Positions 27,236 to 35,705 of a stretch of 64,000 bases of DNA are shown here, piece after piece. The stretch covers positions 639,629 through 703,628 of the forward strand of contig NZ_BBZI01000007.1 of NCBI RefSeq assembly GCF_008974245.1, given 5' to 3'. This DNA comes from Streptomyces abyssomicinicus. GTDB taxonomy: Bacteria > Actinomycetota > Actinomycetes > Streptomycetales > Streptomycetaceae. Position 1 is the first letter of the stretch. Each line of letters begins with the position of its first letter. Below the pieces are notes generated by a model. It searched no databases. It was not told the DNA's origin and saw nothing but the letters and a program-made list of their open reading frames with translations. A program made the translations under genes and the position numbers.

Positions 27236-28039
27236 ATGGGCGTTCTGCAAAGAAACAGGGTGAATGTCGTCGGCGATCCCGACGGGCCGGTCGTGATGCT
27301 GGCGCACGGGTTCGGATGCGACCAGAACATGTGGCGGCTGGTCGTGCCCCGGTTGGCCGCCCGCCACCGCCTGGTGCTGTTCGACTACGTCGGCGCCGGG
27401 GGCTCCGACCCCTCCGCATGGAGCGAGGAGCGGTACTCCTCCCTCGACGGGTACGCCCGCGACGTCGTGGAGATCTGCGAGGAACTCGACCTGCGGGACG
27501 TCGCCTTCGTCGGCCATTCGGTGAGCTCCATAATCGGCGTCCTGGCGGCCAGGGCGGCGCCGGACCGGATCGGCGCGCTGGTGATGATCACGCCGTCGCC
27601 GTGCTACATCGACCAGGGCGGGTACCGCGGCGGTTTCAGCAGGGAGGACATCGACGAACTGCTGGCCTCCCTGGACGCCAACTACCTCGGCTGGTCGTCC
27701 GCCATGGCGCCGGTGATCATAGGCAACCCCGACCGCCCCGAACTCGGCGAGGAACTCACCGAGAGCTTCTGCTCGACCGATCCGGCCATGGCCCGCGTCT
27801 TCGCGGAGGCCACCTTCCTCTCCGACAACCGGGACGACCTCGCCCGGGTGGACGTCCCCACGCTGGTGGTGGACTGCGCCCAGGACGCGCTCGCGCCGCG
27901 TGAGGTCGGGGCCTTCGTGCGCGACCACATCGCCGGCTCCCGGCAGGTCACCCTGGACGCCAACGGCCACTGCCCGCACCTGAGCGACCCGGACGCCACC
28001 GCCGACGCCGTCCTCGACTTCCTGGAGCACGAGCGGTGA
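27236..28039 (+). CDS. RsbQ-like alpha/beta hydrolase
   Basis: A 267-residue alpha/beta hydrolase of the RsbQ/KAI2/D14 group. The catalytic triad is Ser95 (VGHSVSS), Asp217 (DCAQDALAP) and His245 (NGHCPHLS); RsbQ of Bacillus has S96, D219 and H247 in the same surroundings, so spacing is nearly identical. RsbQ supplies a small hydrophobic signal that activates the phosphatase RsbP in the energy-stress branch of the sigma-B pathway. The next gene overlaps by four bases (GTGA) and encodes a PAS-PP2C phosphatase, which confirms the assignment by context. An alternative ATG lies three codons upstream. Confidence 0.88.
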   Translation: MGVLQRNRVNVVGDPDGPVVMLAHGFGCDQNMWRLVVPRLAARHRLVLFDYVGAGGSDPSAWSEERYSSLDGYARDVVEICEELDLRDVAFVGHSVSSIIGVLAARAAPDRIGALVMITPSPCYIDQGGYRGGFSREDIDELLASLDANYLGWSSAMAPVIIGNPDRPELGEELTESFCSTDPAMARVFAEATFLSDNRDDLARVDVPTLVVDCAQDALAPREVGAFVRDHIAGSRQVTLDANGHCPHLSDPDATADAVLDFLEHER

Positions 28040-29469
28040 GCGCGGAGGAGGAAGGGGAAGGGGAACGGGGCGACGGCGCCGCGGCGCCGTCACGGGAGGC
28101 TCCCGACGCCCCCGACGCCCCCGACGCCCCGGACGCCCCGGACGCCCCGGACGCCCCGGAGGAACCGGAGACTCCGGAGGTCGCCGTGGCATCGGCGGAC
28201 GCGCCGCGGGCCTCACCGCCGGGGCGGACGCTGCCCACGGACGACGCGGAGGAACTGTACGACTCGGCGCCCTGCGGCTACCTGTCCACGCTCATGGACG
28301 GCACCATCATCAGGATCAACACCACGCTCCTGCGCTGGCTGGGCGCCGACCGCGCGGAGACGGTGGTGGGCCGCAGACGCTTCGCGGACCTCCTCACCGC
28401 CGGGGGACGGCTCTACCACGAGACCCACTTCGCCCCCCTGCTGCGGATGCGGGGCGAGATCGGCGGCGTCGCGCTGGAACTGCGGACCGCCGACGGCTCA
28501 CGGCTGCCGGTCCTGGTGTCGTCCACCGTCAAGCACGACGCCGAGGGCGTGCCCCAGCTCATCCGCACCACGGTGTTCGACGCCTCCGACCGGCGGACCT
28601 ACGAGGAGGAACTGCTGCGGCAGCGCAAGGCAGCCGAACAGGCCCGGCGTGAGGCGGAGGCCGCCCGCAGGCAGGCCGACGGCGACCGGACCCGGCTGGA
28701 GGAGACCTTCCGGGTGCTCCAGCAGGCCCTGCTGCCGCCGGAGCTGCCCACGGTGCCCGGGCTGGAACTCGCCTGCCACTACCGGCCCGCCTCGGCCGAG
28801 CGGCTCGGCGGTGACTTCTACGACGTCTTCGAAGTCGGCGGGGACCGCTGGGCGTTCTTCCTCGGCGACGTCAGCGGCAGCGGACCGGAGGCGGCGGCGG
28901 TCACCTCGCTGACCCGCTACACCCTGCGGGCGGCCGCCTTCCACGACCAGGACCCGCTGGGGGCGCTGGAAGCGCTCAACGAAGCGCTGTACGGGAACAA
29001 CGCGGACGGCGACGCGGATCCGCGGTACTGCACGGCCGTGGTCGGCTTCCTCGAGCCGGACCCGGAACGGGGCGAGGTCCGCGTCCGGCTGGTCTCCGGA
29101 GGGCACCCGCCCGCGCTGATCCTGCGGGCGGAGGGCGGGGCGGAGTACCTGGAGACACCTGGCGGGATGCTGGTCGGGGTCGTCGCCGACGCGGACTTCG
29201 TGTCCGCGGCCACCACCCTCGAGGCCGGCGACACCATGCTGCTCTACACGGACGGACTCACCGAGGCCCGCACCGGGGAGCGCCCCGGAGAACTGTTCGG
29301 CGGCGACGGGCTGCGGGAGTTCGCCCGCGGACTCGCCCGCCGCGGCCCGGACGGGCTGGTCGCCGAGGTGCGGGCCCTGCTGGACCGCTTCGGCGACGCC
29401 CTGGAGGACGACACCGCGCTGCTCGCCCTCGGCGCCCCGGCCCGGCCCCCCGGCCCATCCGCCACCTGA
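28036..29469 (+). CDS. RsbP-like PAS-PP2C serine phosphatase
   Basis: A 477-residue cytosolic protein. Residues 1-65 are a low-complexity acidic region with six DAP repeats. Residues about 75-190 are a PAS domain (YDSAPCGYLSTLMDGTIIRI). A coiled coil (about 190-235, LLRQRKAAEQARREAEAARR) links it to a PPM/SpoIIE phosphatase domain with metal-site Asp residues in RLGGDFYDVF, FFLGDVSGSG and LLYTDGLTEAR. Such enzymes dephosphorylate anti-anti-sigma factors. GTG start is coupled to the RsbQ-like gene. Target sigma-factor genes are not in the window. Confidence 0.88.
   Translation: MSAEEEGEGERGDGAAAPSREAPDAPDAPDAPDAPDAPDAPEEPETPEVAVASADAPRASPPGRTLPTDDAEELYDSAPCGYLSTLMDGTIIRINTTLLRWLGADRAETVVGRRRFADLLTAGGRLYHETHFAPLLRMRGEIGGVALELRTADGSRLPVLVSSTVKHDAEGVPQLIRTTVFDASDRRTYEEELLRQRKAAEQARREAEAARRQADGDRTRLEETFRVLQQALLPPELPTVPGLELACHYRPASAERLGGDFYDVFEVGGDRWAFFLGDVSGSGPEAAAVTSLTRYTLRAAAFHDQDPLGALEALNEALYGNNADGDADPRYCTAVVGFLEPDPERGEVRVRLVSGGHPPALILRAEGGAEYLETPGGMLVGVVADADFVSAATTLEAGDTMLLYTDGLTEARTGERPGELFGGDGLREFARGLARRGPDGLVAEVRALLDRFGDALEDDTALLALGAPARPPGPSAT
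28105..28158 (+). repeat. 9-bp in-frame tandem repeat (six copies)
   Basis: Six copies of GACGCCCC[C/G] encode Asp-Ala-Pro x6 in the N-terminal linker of the phosphatase. The first two copies end in C and the remaining four in G, suggesting recent duplication by slippage. Confidence 0.85.
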
Positions 29470-29519
29470 CCCGCGCCGTCACCTCCCGCGCCCCGGTGCG
29501 GTCCACGCGCCCCGCCCCC

Positions 29520-29646
29520 GTCCGCCGCTCACCGTCCGCCGCTCACCGATGGCCGTCCGCCGTGATGGGGCCGTCGTCCGCCGTGACGCGGCGGTCGTCC
29601 GCCGTGGTCCGCCGGCCGTCCGCCGCCACCAGGTCACGGTCCGCCG
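29520..29646. repeat. Degenerate GTCCGCCG repeats covering the methyltransferase 3' end
   Basis: GTCCGCCG occurs eight times in 127 bp, including a 14-bp direct duplication (ccgtccgccgctca) that contains the stop codon of the leftward methyltransferase gene. The repeats encode a low-complexity C-terminal tail rich in TADxR units. Confidence 0.75.
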
Positions 29647-30358
29647 TGACGGGGTGCCGCCGTCCGGCGAAGGTGTACGCCACGCCCGCCTGCCAGCCCG
29701 GCAACGGCAGCACCCGCACCCCGTCGAACCCCGCCCGGCGCATCCGGGCGGCGAACTCCGGCGCGGTGTCGAACTCCAGGACGCTGCGCCACAGATGACG
29801 GTAGAGCACCCGGTCGCCGGTCACCGTGCCCAGCGGGACCACGACGCCCCGGCAGACCGCGGACCACACCGCCCGGTCGGTGCGCCGCCCGCCGAGCGCG
29901 TACTCGTGCGCCACCAGCCGGCCGTCGGGGACCAGCAGGTCGTGGACGCCGCGCAGCAGGGCGTCGGGACCGGCGACGTTGCGGAAGAGGTAGGCGGCGA
30001 AGACGGCGTCGAACGGTCCGTGCGAGGCCCGTGCGACCAGGTTCTCCGCCGTCGCGTGGACGAACCGCACCCGCTCGAGGCCCCGCCGGGACCGGGCCCG
30101 GGCGAGCATCGCCGCCGACGCGTCCGCGCCCACGATCTCCGCGTGCGGGAAGGCGGCGGCCAGCGCCGCGGTCGACGCTCCCGTGCCGCAGCCCAGGTCC
30201 AGCACCCGGCGGCCCGTGCCGCCGTCCGGCAGGGCCAGCCGGCGCGCGGAGCGGCGCAGGTGGGCGTGGTAGCCGGGGTTGAGGGCGACCAGCCGGTCGT
30301 AGGAGTCGGCGCCGCGGTCGAAGGCCGCGGTCAGTTCGGCGTCGTGCAACAGGGTCAT
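29543..30358 (-). CDS. SAM-dependent methyltransferase (UbiE/class I type)
   Basis: A 271-residue class I methyltransferase. Motif I is VLDLGCGTGASTAALA (about residues 45-60), motif II EIVGADAS and motif III LLVPDGRLVAHEYAL. The layout resembles UbiE/Coq5-like and carotenoid-cluster methyltransferases. The final 35 residues are a repetitive TADxR-rich tail arising from the DNA repeats around the stop codon. The frame opens further upstream, but the ATG at 30358 begins the conserved part. It is divergent from the phytoene synthase gene; a carotenoid tailoring role is possible but unproven. Confidence 0.75.
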   Translation of the reverse strand: MTLLHDAELTAAFDRGADSYDRLVALNPGYHAHLRRSARRLALPDGGTGRRVLDLGCGTGASTAALAAAFPHAEIVGADASAAMLARARSRRGLERVRFVHATAENLVARASHGPFDAVFAAYLFRNVAGPDALLRGVHDLLVPDGRLVAHEYALGGRRTDRAVWSAVCRGVVVPLGTVTGDRVLYRHLWRSVLEFDTAPEFAARMRRAGFDGVRVLPLPGWQAGVAYTFAGRRHPVTADRDLVAADGRRTTADDRRVTADDGPITADGHR

Positions 30359-30736
30359 CGGTCGGCTCCAGGGCGGGGCGGGGAGGCGCGGAACGGACGG
30401 GACGGGGAACGGCGGGGCGGCCGGGGGGCCGTCGCCGCGGCGCGGACCGGCGGGGCGGGTGGGCGCGGTGACCGCGGCGGGCGGTCCCCGCCCGCTGTCC
30501 GTCGCCCGCGCCGCCCGCACCGCGCGCTGTGGCGCTCCGGCGGAGTATCGCGCCGCCCGGCGCCGGGGACGCGGCACCGGCGCGGCGGGTGCCCGCCGGA
30601 AGGGTGATCCGCCCACGGGATCGGGCTAAGGAGGCGCGGCGAGGGGGACGCATGGTTCGCCGTGGGCCCGCCGTACGGCGGGGCACGCGCCGTGCGGGCG
30701 CACCGCGGGCGCCGACGCCGTCGAGGAGGATTCCTG
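30359..30736. other. Divergent intergenic region upstream of crtB
   Basis: 378 bp with no convincing gene. An ATG at 30652, preceded by a purine-rich stretch, is in frame with crtB and would add 51 Arg/Pro-rich residues. I consider it noncoding or leader sequence because the extension has no family resemblance. Confidence 0.45.
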
Positions 30737-30808
30737 GTGACACCCGCCGACCGGACCGCTCCGGGGAACGCCGCCGGGACCACCGGGCCGAGGGACGGCG
30801 GGAGATGA
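30737..30808 (+). CDS. Short upstream ORF (23 codons) coupled to crtB
   Basis: GTG preceded by a strong GAGGAGG ribosome site opens a 23-residue reading frame, VTPADRTAPGNAAGTTGPRD and three more residues. Its TGA overlaps the crtB ATG by three bases (ATGA). The crtB ATG itself has only GGCGGGAG almost touching it, so translation of crtB may depend on ribosomes finishing this frame. It could be a regulatory leader peptide, or the remains of a deleted upstream crt gene. Confidence 0.45.
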   Translation: MTPADRTAPGNAAGTTGPRDGGR

Positions 30809-31761
30809 CCCGCCGGGAACTCGACGCGGCCGGCATCACCGACCCGGCGCTGCGCGCCGCCTACGACCGCTGCCGCCGGCTGAACGCCCGCCACGGACGC
30901 ACCTACTTCCTCGCCACCCGGCTGCTGCCGCCGGCGCGGCGGCCCGCCGTGCACGCGCTCTACGGCTTCGCCCGGTGGGCCGACGACATCGTCGACGACC
31001 TCGGTGGCGGAGCCACCCGCGAACAGCGTGCCGCCGCCCTCACCGGCCTGGAGCAGCGGCTGCGGCAGGCGCTGGCGGGCCGCCCTCCCGCCCAGGACCC
31101 CGTGGTGCGGGCGGTCGCCGACACCGCCGCCCGGTACGCCGTCGACGGCGCCCACTTCACCGACTTCCTGCGCTCCATGCGCAGCGACCTGACCGTCACC
31201 GACTACGCCACCTACGGCGACCTGCGGCGCTACATGCACGGCTCGGCCGCCGTCATCGGCCTCCAGATGCTCCCCGTGCTGGGCGCGGCGGACCGTGAAC
31301 TGGCCGCCCCGCGCGCCGCCGCACTGGGCGTCGCGTTCCAGCTCACCAACTTCCTGCGGGACGTCGGCGAGGACCTGGACCGCGGCCGGATCTACCTCCC
31401 CGCCGACCTGCTGGCAGCACACGGCGTCGACCGGCCCCTGCTGCTGTGGAGCCGCCGGACCGGGCGCCACGACCCGCGGATCACCGCGGCGCTGCGGGCC
31501 GCCGAGGACCTCACCCGGAGCGTCTACCGGGAGGCCGCACCCGGCATCGCCCTGCTCGACCCGGTGGCGCGACCCTGCATCCGCACCGCGTACGTGCTCT
31601 ACCAGGGCATCCTGGACGCCGTCGCGGCCTGCGGATACGCGGTGCTGCACCGGCGTGCCGTGGTGCCGCGCCGCCGCCGGGCGGCCGTCGCCGCCGACGG
31701 GCTGGCCCGGGTCGCCGCGGCGCGGGCCCGGGCCCGCCTGACCGGCGCGATGGGCGGGTGA
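30805..31761 (+). CDS. crtB: Phytoene/squalene synthase family protein
   Basis: A 318-residue prenyl-diphosphate head-to-head synthase. Two Asp-rich motifs are present: RWADDIVDD (about residue 53) and LRDVGEDLDRGRIYLP (about residue 185). The signature YFLATRLLPPARRPAVHALY is CrtB-like, so the likely reaction is two GGPP to phytoene. No crtE, crtI, crtU or crtY lies beside it, unlike the usual streptomycete crt clusters, so this is an orphan or leftover copy. A divergent methyltransferase and a downstream flavin oxidoreductase are the only neighbours. Confidence 0.88.
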   Translation: MTRRELDAAGITDPALRAAYDRCRRLNARHGRTYFLATRLLPPARRPAVHALYGFARWADDIVDDLGGGATREQRAAALTGLEQRLRQALAGRPPAQDPVVRAVADTAARYAVDGAHFTDFLRSMRSDLTVTDYATYGDLRRYMHGSAAVIGLQMLPVLGAADRELAAPRAAALGVAFQLTNFLRDVGEDLDRGRIYLPADLLAAHGVDRPLLLWSRRTGRHDPRITAALRAAEDLTRSVYREAAPGIALLDPVARPCIRTAYVLYQGILDAVAACGYAVLHRRAVVPRRRRAAVAADGLARVAAARARARLTGAMGG

Positions 31762-32113
31762 ACCCGCTCCCGCGGCCGCGTGGGCACCGGTACCCGCAGG
31801 CCACGGCGGCGAGCCGGGCGTGACGCCCCGACGGCCGTGACCGGAGGCCGCCGGAGCGGGCCACGAGAGCGAGGTGCCGGAGCGGGCGCCGGAGCGGGCG
31901 CCGACCGGACGGGCGAGCGGCCGGCGGGAGCATCCCGGCCGGCCGGGCGTCCGGGGAACGCCGCGGCGAGGACCCGAGGGCGGACGTGCGGGACGGCTCC
32001 CTAGAGTGGCCCCCGACGGCAACGGGTCCCGACCTCCGCACCGTCCGTGTCATCCCGCGCCACCCGCACCGTCCGTACCGCCGCATCGTCCGCGTCACCC
32101 GCATCGGAGCATC
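31762..32113. other. Intergenic region with short direct repeats
   Basis: 352 bp without a recognisable gene. It contains small direct repeats (gccggagcgggc near 31875, and CGCACCGTCCGT at about 32037 and 32068). A promoter for the nitronate monooxygenase-like gene is expected here but I could not pick one out. Confidence 0.45.
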
Positions 32114-33157
32114 GTGCCCACTCGCCTTCTCGACCGCCTCGGACCGACCCTGCCCGTCCTCGCCGCGCCGATGGCCGGCGGATCGGGGACACCCGAACTG
32201 GTGGTGGCCGCCGCGCGGGCCGGAAGCCTGGGCTTCCTGGCGGGCGGTTACCGGACGCCGGAGGCGCTGGCGGCACAGATCGAGGCCGTGCGGGACACCG
32301 GGGTGGTGTTCGGCGTCAACCTCTTCGCCCCGCCTCCCGTGCCCGTCGACCCACGGGCGTACCGGGCCTACGCCGACGCCCTGGCGCCCGAGGCGGAACG
32401 CCGCGGCACGGCCCTGCCGGACGGGCCGCCGGTGGAGGACGACGACCGCTGGCGGGAGAAGACCGAGCTGCTGCTGGCCCGGCCGGTGCCGGTGGTGTCG
32501 TTCACCTTCGGCCTCCCCGGCGTGGAGCTGGTGGAGGCGCTGCGCGGCGCCGGGACGGTCGTGCTCCAGTCGGTGACGTCACCCGAGGAGGCCCTGCGGG
32601 CGGCGGACCAGGGCGTCGACGGCCTGGTGGTGCAGGCCGCGGCGGCCGGCGGGCACTCCGCCACCCTCACCCCCGAACGCCCGCCCGCCGACGTGCCGTT
32701 GCCCGAGCTGGTCGACGCGGTGCGCCGCAGCGTGCCGCTGCCCCTGATCGCCGCCGGCGGGGTCGCCGACGCCCGCGACGCCGCGGCGGCGGTGCGGGCC
32801 GGGGCCGAGGCCGTCTCCGTGGGCACCCTGCTGCTGCGCACCCACGAGAGCGGGGCGTCCGGGCCGCACCGCGACGCCCTGACCGACCCCGCCTTCACCG
32901 GCACGGTGCTCACCACCGCGTTCACCGGCCGCCCCGCCCGCGCGCTGCGCAACCGCTTCACCGACCTGTACGGCCCGTCGGCCCCGCTCGGCTACCCCGC
33001 GCTGCACCACCTCACCGCCCCGCTGCGCAAGGCGGCCACCGAGGCCGGAGACACCTCGATGATCCACCTGTGGGCCGGCGCAGGCCACCGCCGGGCACGC
33101 GTCGAGCCCGCCGCCGACACCCTGCGCCGCCTGGCCGCCGACCTGCCGGTGCGGTAG
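32114..33157 (+). CDS. Nitronate monooxygenase-like FMN oxidoreductase
   Basis: A 347-residue FMN-dependent TIM-barrel enzyme. The N-terminal PVLAAPMAGGSGTPELVVAA and the QAAAAGGHSAT segment, with the catalytic His, fit the nitronate monooxygenase / NAD(P)H flavin oxidoreductase family. GGGVADARDAAAAVRAGAEAV contributes phosphate binding. Members detoxify alkyl nitronates such as propionate 3-nitronate; other activities, including enoyl reduction, occur. GTG at 32114 has CGGAG upstream. Confidence 0.82.
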   Translation: MPTRLLDRLGPTLPVLAAPMAGGSGTPELVVAAARAGSLGFLAGGYRTPEALAAQIEAVRDTGVVFGVNLFAPPPVPVDPRAYRAYADALAPEAERRGTALPDGPPVEDDDRWREKTELLLARPVPVVSFTFGLPGVELVEALRGAGTVVLQSVTSPEEALRAADQGVDGLVVQAAAAGGHSATLTPERPPADVPLPELVDAVRRSVPLPLIAAGGVADARDAAAAVRAGAEAVSVGTLLLRTHESGASGPHRDALTDPAFTGTVLTTAFTGRPARALRNRFTDLYGPSAPLGYPALHHLTAPLRKAATEAGDTSMIHLWAGAGHRRARVEPAADTLRRLAADLPVR

Positions 33158-33188
33158 CCGGGCTCCGCCGCCGGAGCGGCCCGGCGCC

Positions 33189-33234
33189 GTCAGGCGGTCA
33201 GGCGGTCAGACGGTCAGGCCGTCAGGCCGTCAGG
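33189..33234. repeat. 8-bp tandem repeat spanning the P450 stop codon
   Basis: Nearly six copies of GTCAGGC[G/C] in a row (one copy reads GTCAGACG). Each copy contains TCA, read as TGA on the minus strand; the one at 33222-33224 is the stop codon of the cytochrome P450 gene. Confidence 0.8.
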
Positions 33235-34469
33235 AACACCGGGAGGCCGGTGAGGGCGTTGGAGACGACGCCGCCGCGCCGGGGCAGCTCGTCACCGGAG
33301 GCGAGGCGCAGGTCCGGGAAGCGGGTGAAGAGACCCTCCAGGGCGATCTCCGTCTCCAGACGGGCGAGCGGCGCGCCGATGCAGAAATGCGGGCCGTGGC
33401 CGAAGGACAGGTGGCGGAAGGCGGGACGGGCGAGGTCGAAGACGTCGGCGCTCTCCCCGTACTCCCGGCCGTCGCGGCCGGCCGAGGCGAAGGAGGCGAG
33501 GACGGCCTCGCCCCGGCGGATCACGACGCCGTCGACCTCCAGGTCCTCCAGGGCGTAGCGGAGCGGGAAGTGGTTGACCGGGGAGTCCCAGCGCAGGGTC
33601 TCCTCGGTGACGGCCGACCAGGGCACCGCACCGGAGCGCAGCAGCTCCAGCTGTTCCGGGTGGGTGAGCAGGGCGCGGACCGCGTTGCCCATCAGGTTGA
33701 TGGTGGTCTCGTGACCCGCCACCAGCAACTGCAGGAGGGTGCCCACCAGTTCGTCGGCGCCGAGCCGGCTGCCGTCGGCCTCCCGGGCGGCGATCAGCGC
33801 GGTGGTCAGGTCGTCGCCGGGCTCCCGGGCGCGCAGGTCGACCAGGTCGGTCAGGAGGGCGAAGGCGTCGCGCTGGACGGCGCCCATGTCCGGCCCGGAG
33901 GGACCGGTCCCCGCTCCGACGAGGGCGTTGCTGAGCTCGTGCATGCGGTCCCACCGGTCGCCGGGCAGGCCGACCAGTTCGCAGACGACCTGGACCGGCA
34001 GCGGCAGGCAGAACTCCGGCCGCAGGTCGACCGGGTGACCCGCCGGGTGGCCGGCGAGGCGGTCCAGGAGCCCGGACACCAGGAACTCCACCCGTGGGCG
34101 CAGCTCCTCGACCCGGCGCGGGGTGAACGCCTGCCCGAGCAGGTTGCGCAACCGCCGGTGGTCGGCTCCGTCGGAGGTCAGCAGGCCGGGCACGACGGCG
34201 AAGTTGATCAACGGCCAGTCGGCGGGCACCCGGCCCTCGGACAGGGCGGTCCAGTGGGAGGGATGCTTGCCGACGCGGGGGTCCGCGAGCAGGTCGCGCA
34301 GCGTGGCGTAGTGGGGCACCACCCATGCCTCGACGCCCTGGGGGAGTGCCACCCGGGTCGCGGGGCCCGCGTCGCGGAGCCCGGCGTTCTGCTCGTGCGC
34401 GGTGTTCCCGAGGGTGGTGATGTCGACGGCTCCGGAGAACGGGCAGGCGAGGGCTTCGGTGTCGGCCAT
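33222..34469 (-). CDS. Cytochrome P450 (CYP)
   Basis: A 415-residue soluble bacterial P450. The I-helix oxygen-activation motif is LLVAGHETT, ExxR appears in TEETLRWD, and the haem ligand Cys is in FGHGPHFCIGAPLA near residue 355. It belongs to the large actinobacterial class that uses ferredoxin and ferredoxin reductase; no ferredoxin gene is adjacent, so redox partners must come from elsewhere. Substrate unknown. ATG with GGAG upstream. The 3' end of the coding region lies in an 8-bp tandem repeat. Confidence 0.92.
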   Translation of the reverse strand: MADTEALACPFSGAVDITTLGNTAHEQNAGLRDAGPATRVALPQGVEAWVVPHYATLRDLLADPRVGKHPSHWTALSEGRVPADWPLINFAVVPGLLTSDGADHRRLRNLLGQAFTPRRVEELRPRVEFLVSGLLDRLAGHPAGHPVDLRPEFCLPLPVQVVCELVGLPGDRWDRMHELSNALVGAGTGPSGPDMGAVQRDAFALLTDLVDLRAREPGDDLTTALIAAREADGSRLGADELVGTLLQLLVAGHETTINLMGNAVRALLTHPEQLELLRSGAVPWSAVTEETLRWDSPVNHFPLRYALEDLEVDGVVIRRGEAVLASFASAGRDGREYGESADVFDLARPAFRHLSFGHGPHFCIGAPLARLETEIALEGLFTRFPDLRLASGDELPRRGGVVSNALTGLPVFLTA

Positions 34470-34619
34470 GAGGGAAGCTCCGTGTGTGGGTGCGCCGGCG
34501 GAAGCCGCCCGGGCCGACTGCCCTTGGCGCAAGGCGACTTGGACGCCCGGCCCGTGCGACAAGGGCGGAGCGTACAGGGATTCGCACGGTCGGTCACCGG
34601 CGCGCGGCCGGCCGCACGG

Positions 34620-34639
34620 GGCCGCCCGGGCGGGCGGCC
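34620..34639 (-). terminator. Hairpin after the universal stress protein gene
   Basis: Eight-base perfect arms (34620-34627 and 34632-34639) with a 4-base loop, ending 10 bp from the stop of the leftward universal stress protein gene. Confidence 0.5.
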
Positions 34640-34649
34640 TTCCGGTCCG

Positions 34650-35531
34650 TCAGTGACGGCCGCGGACCACGACCACCGGGCAGTCGGCGTGGTGGAGCAG
34701 CGCCTGGCTGACCGAGCCGAGCAGCATGCCCTGGAAGCCGCCCCGCCCACGGGCGCCGACCACGAGAAGACGGGCGTCGCCGCTCGCCTCCAGCAGGGCG
34801 GGGCGGATCCGGGAGCGGACCAGCCGCGGCTCGACCACGACGTCCGGGTGGGCGGCGCGGTGACGGGCCAGCGTCTCGTCCAGCAGGCGCCGCTGCGCCT
34901 CCCGCAGCCGGTCGACGTCCACCACGATCCGCAGCGGGTCGAGGGGGTCGTCGTCGAGGGCCCGCTCGCTGCGGGTGTTCCACACGTGCATCGCGACCAG
35001 CGGCGCCCCGCGCAGCGCGGCCTCGGCGAAGGCGAAGGCCACCGCCGCCTCACCGGCCTCGGAGCCGTCGACGGCCAGCACCACCGGCCCGGCCGGGGAG
35101 GAACGGCCCCGCACCACCAGCAGAGGGCACCGCCCGTGCGCGGCCAGCTGCACGGCCGTCGAGCCCAGCAGCAGCGAGGAGAAGCCGCTGAGGCCGCGGC
35201 TGCCGACCACCGCCAGCGCCGCCGACCGCGACTCGATGGTCAGGACCTCCAGCGGCTCGCCCGAGACCACCGAGCGGGTGACCTCCAGGCCCGGCACACG
35301 GTCGTGGGCCCGCTGCTCCGCCTCCGAGGGCACCCCGTGCACCAGCCCCGCCAGGCCCCGCCCGGTCATCTCCGGCGGCGGGGTGACGCCCGGCATCCGC
35401 GAGGGCCGGTTGCCGAAGGCGTGCACGATGCGCAGCGGGACGCCGCGCAGGTGCGCCTCGTCCGCCGCGACGTCGACCGCGGCGAAGCCGGACGGCGAAC
35501 CGTCCACCCCGACGATCACTGGTTCGTTCAC
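34650..35531 (-). CDS. Tandem universal stress protein (two UspA domains)
   Basis: A 293-residue protein with two UspA domains. Each starts with an ATP-site strand (VIVGVDGSPSG; VVLAVDGSEAG) and ends with the nucleotide loop G-x2-G-x9-G-S/T (VGSRGLSGFSSLLLGST near 130; VGARGRGGFQGMLLGSV near 270). It is therefore expected to bind ATP in both halves. Actinobacterial two-domain UspA proteins are linked to hypoxia and dormancy responses. GTG at 35531 follows GGGAGCC. It is divergent from the GNAT gene. Confidence 0.9.
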   Translation of the reverse strand: MNEPVIVGVDGSPSGFAAVDVAADEAHLRGVPLRIVHAFGNRPSRMPGVTPPPEMTGRGLAGLVHGVPSEAEQRAHDRVPGLEVTRSVVSGEPLEVLTIESRSAALAVVGSRGLSGFSSLLLGSTAVQLAAHGRCPLLVVRGRSSPAGPVVLAVDGSEAGEAAVAFAFAEAALRGAPLVAMHVWNTRSERALDDDPLDPLRIVVDVDRLREAQRRLLDETLARHRAAHPDVVVEPRLVRSRIRPALLEASGDARLLVVGARGRGGFQGMLLGSVSQALLHHADCPVVVVRGRH

Positions 35532-35705
35532 TTCCGGCTCCCGTCCCGGCCCGTCCGCCTCCGCCGGCGCCCGTGGTCCGGCCTGGTCCAGGACCAGCCT
35601 CGCCGAGGCGGGGGACCGGGGCCACCGGGCGGGGCCCGGCCGTGGGCGGCGGAGGCGGCGGTACGGGCGGCTCGGGCGCCGCGACGGCCTGGCAGGATGA
35701 CCGTC

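Noticed and set aside
28105..28158. Possible CRISPR-like array
   Set aside because: The 9-bp units are directly contiguous without spacers and are in frame inside a gene.
30652..30804. 51-residue N-terminal extension of crtB from the ATG at 30652
   Set aside because: The extension is Arg/Pro-rich and not found in the family as I know it. The start at 30805 matches the family N-terminus.
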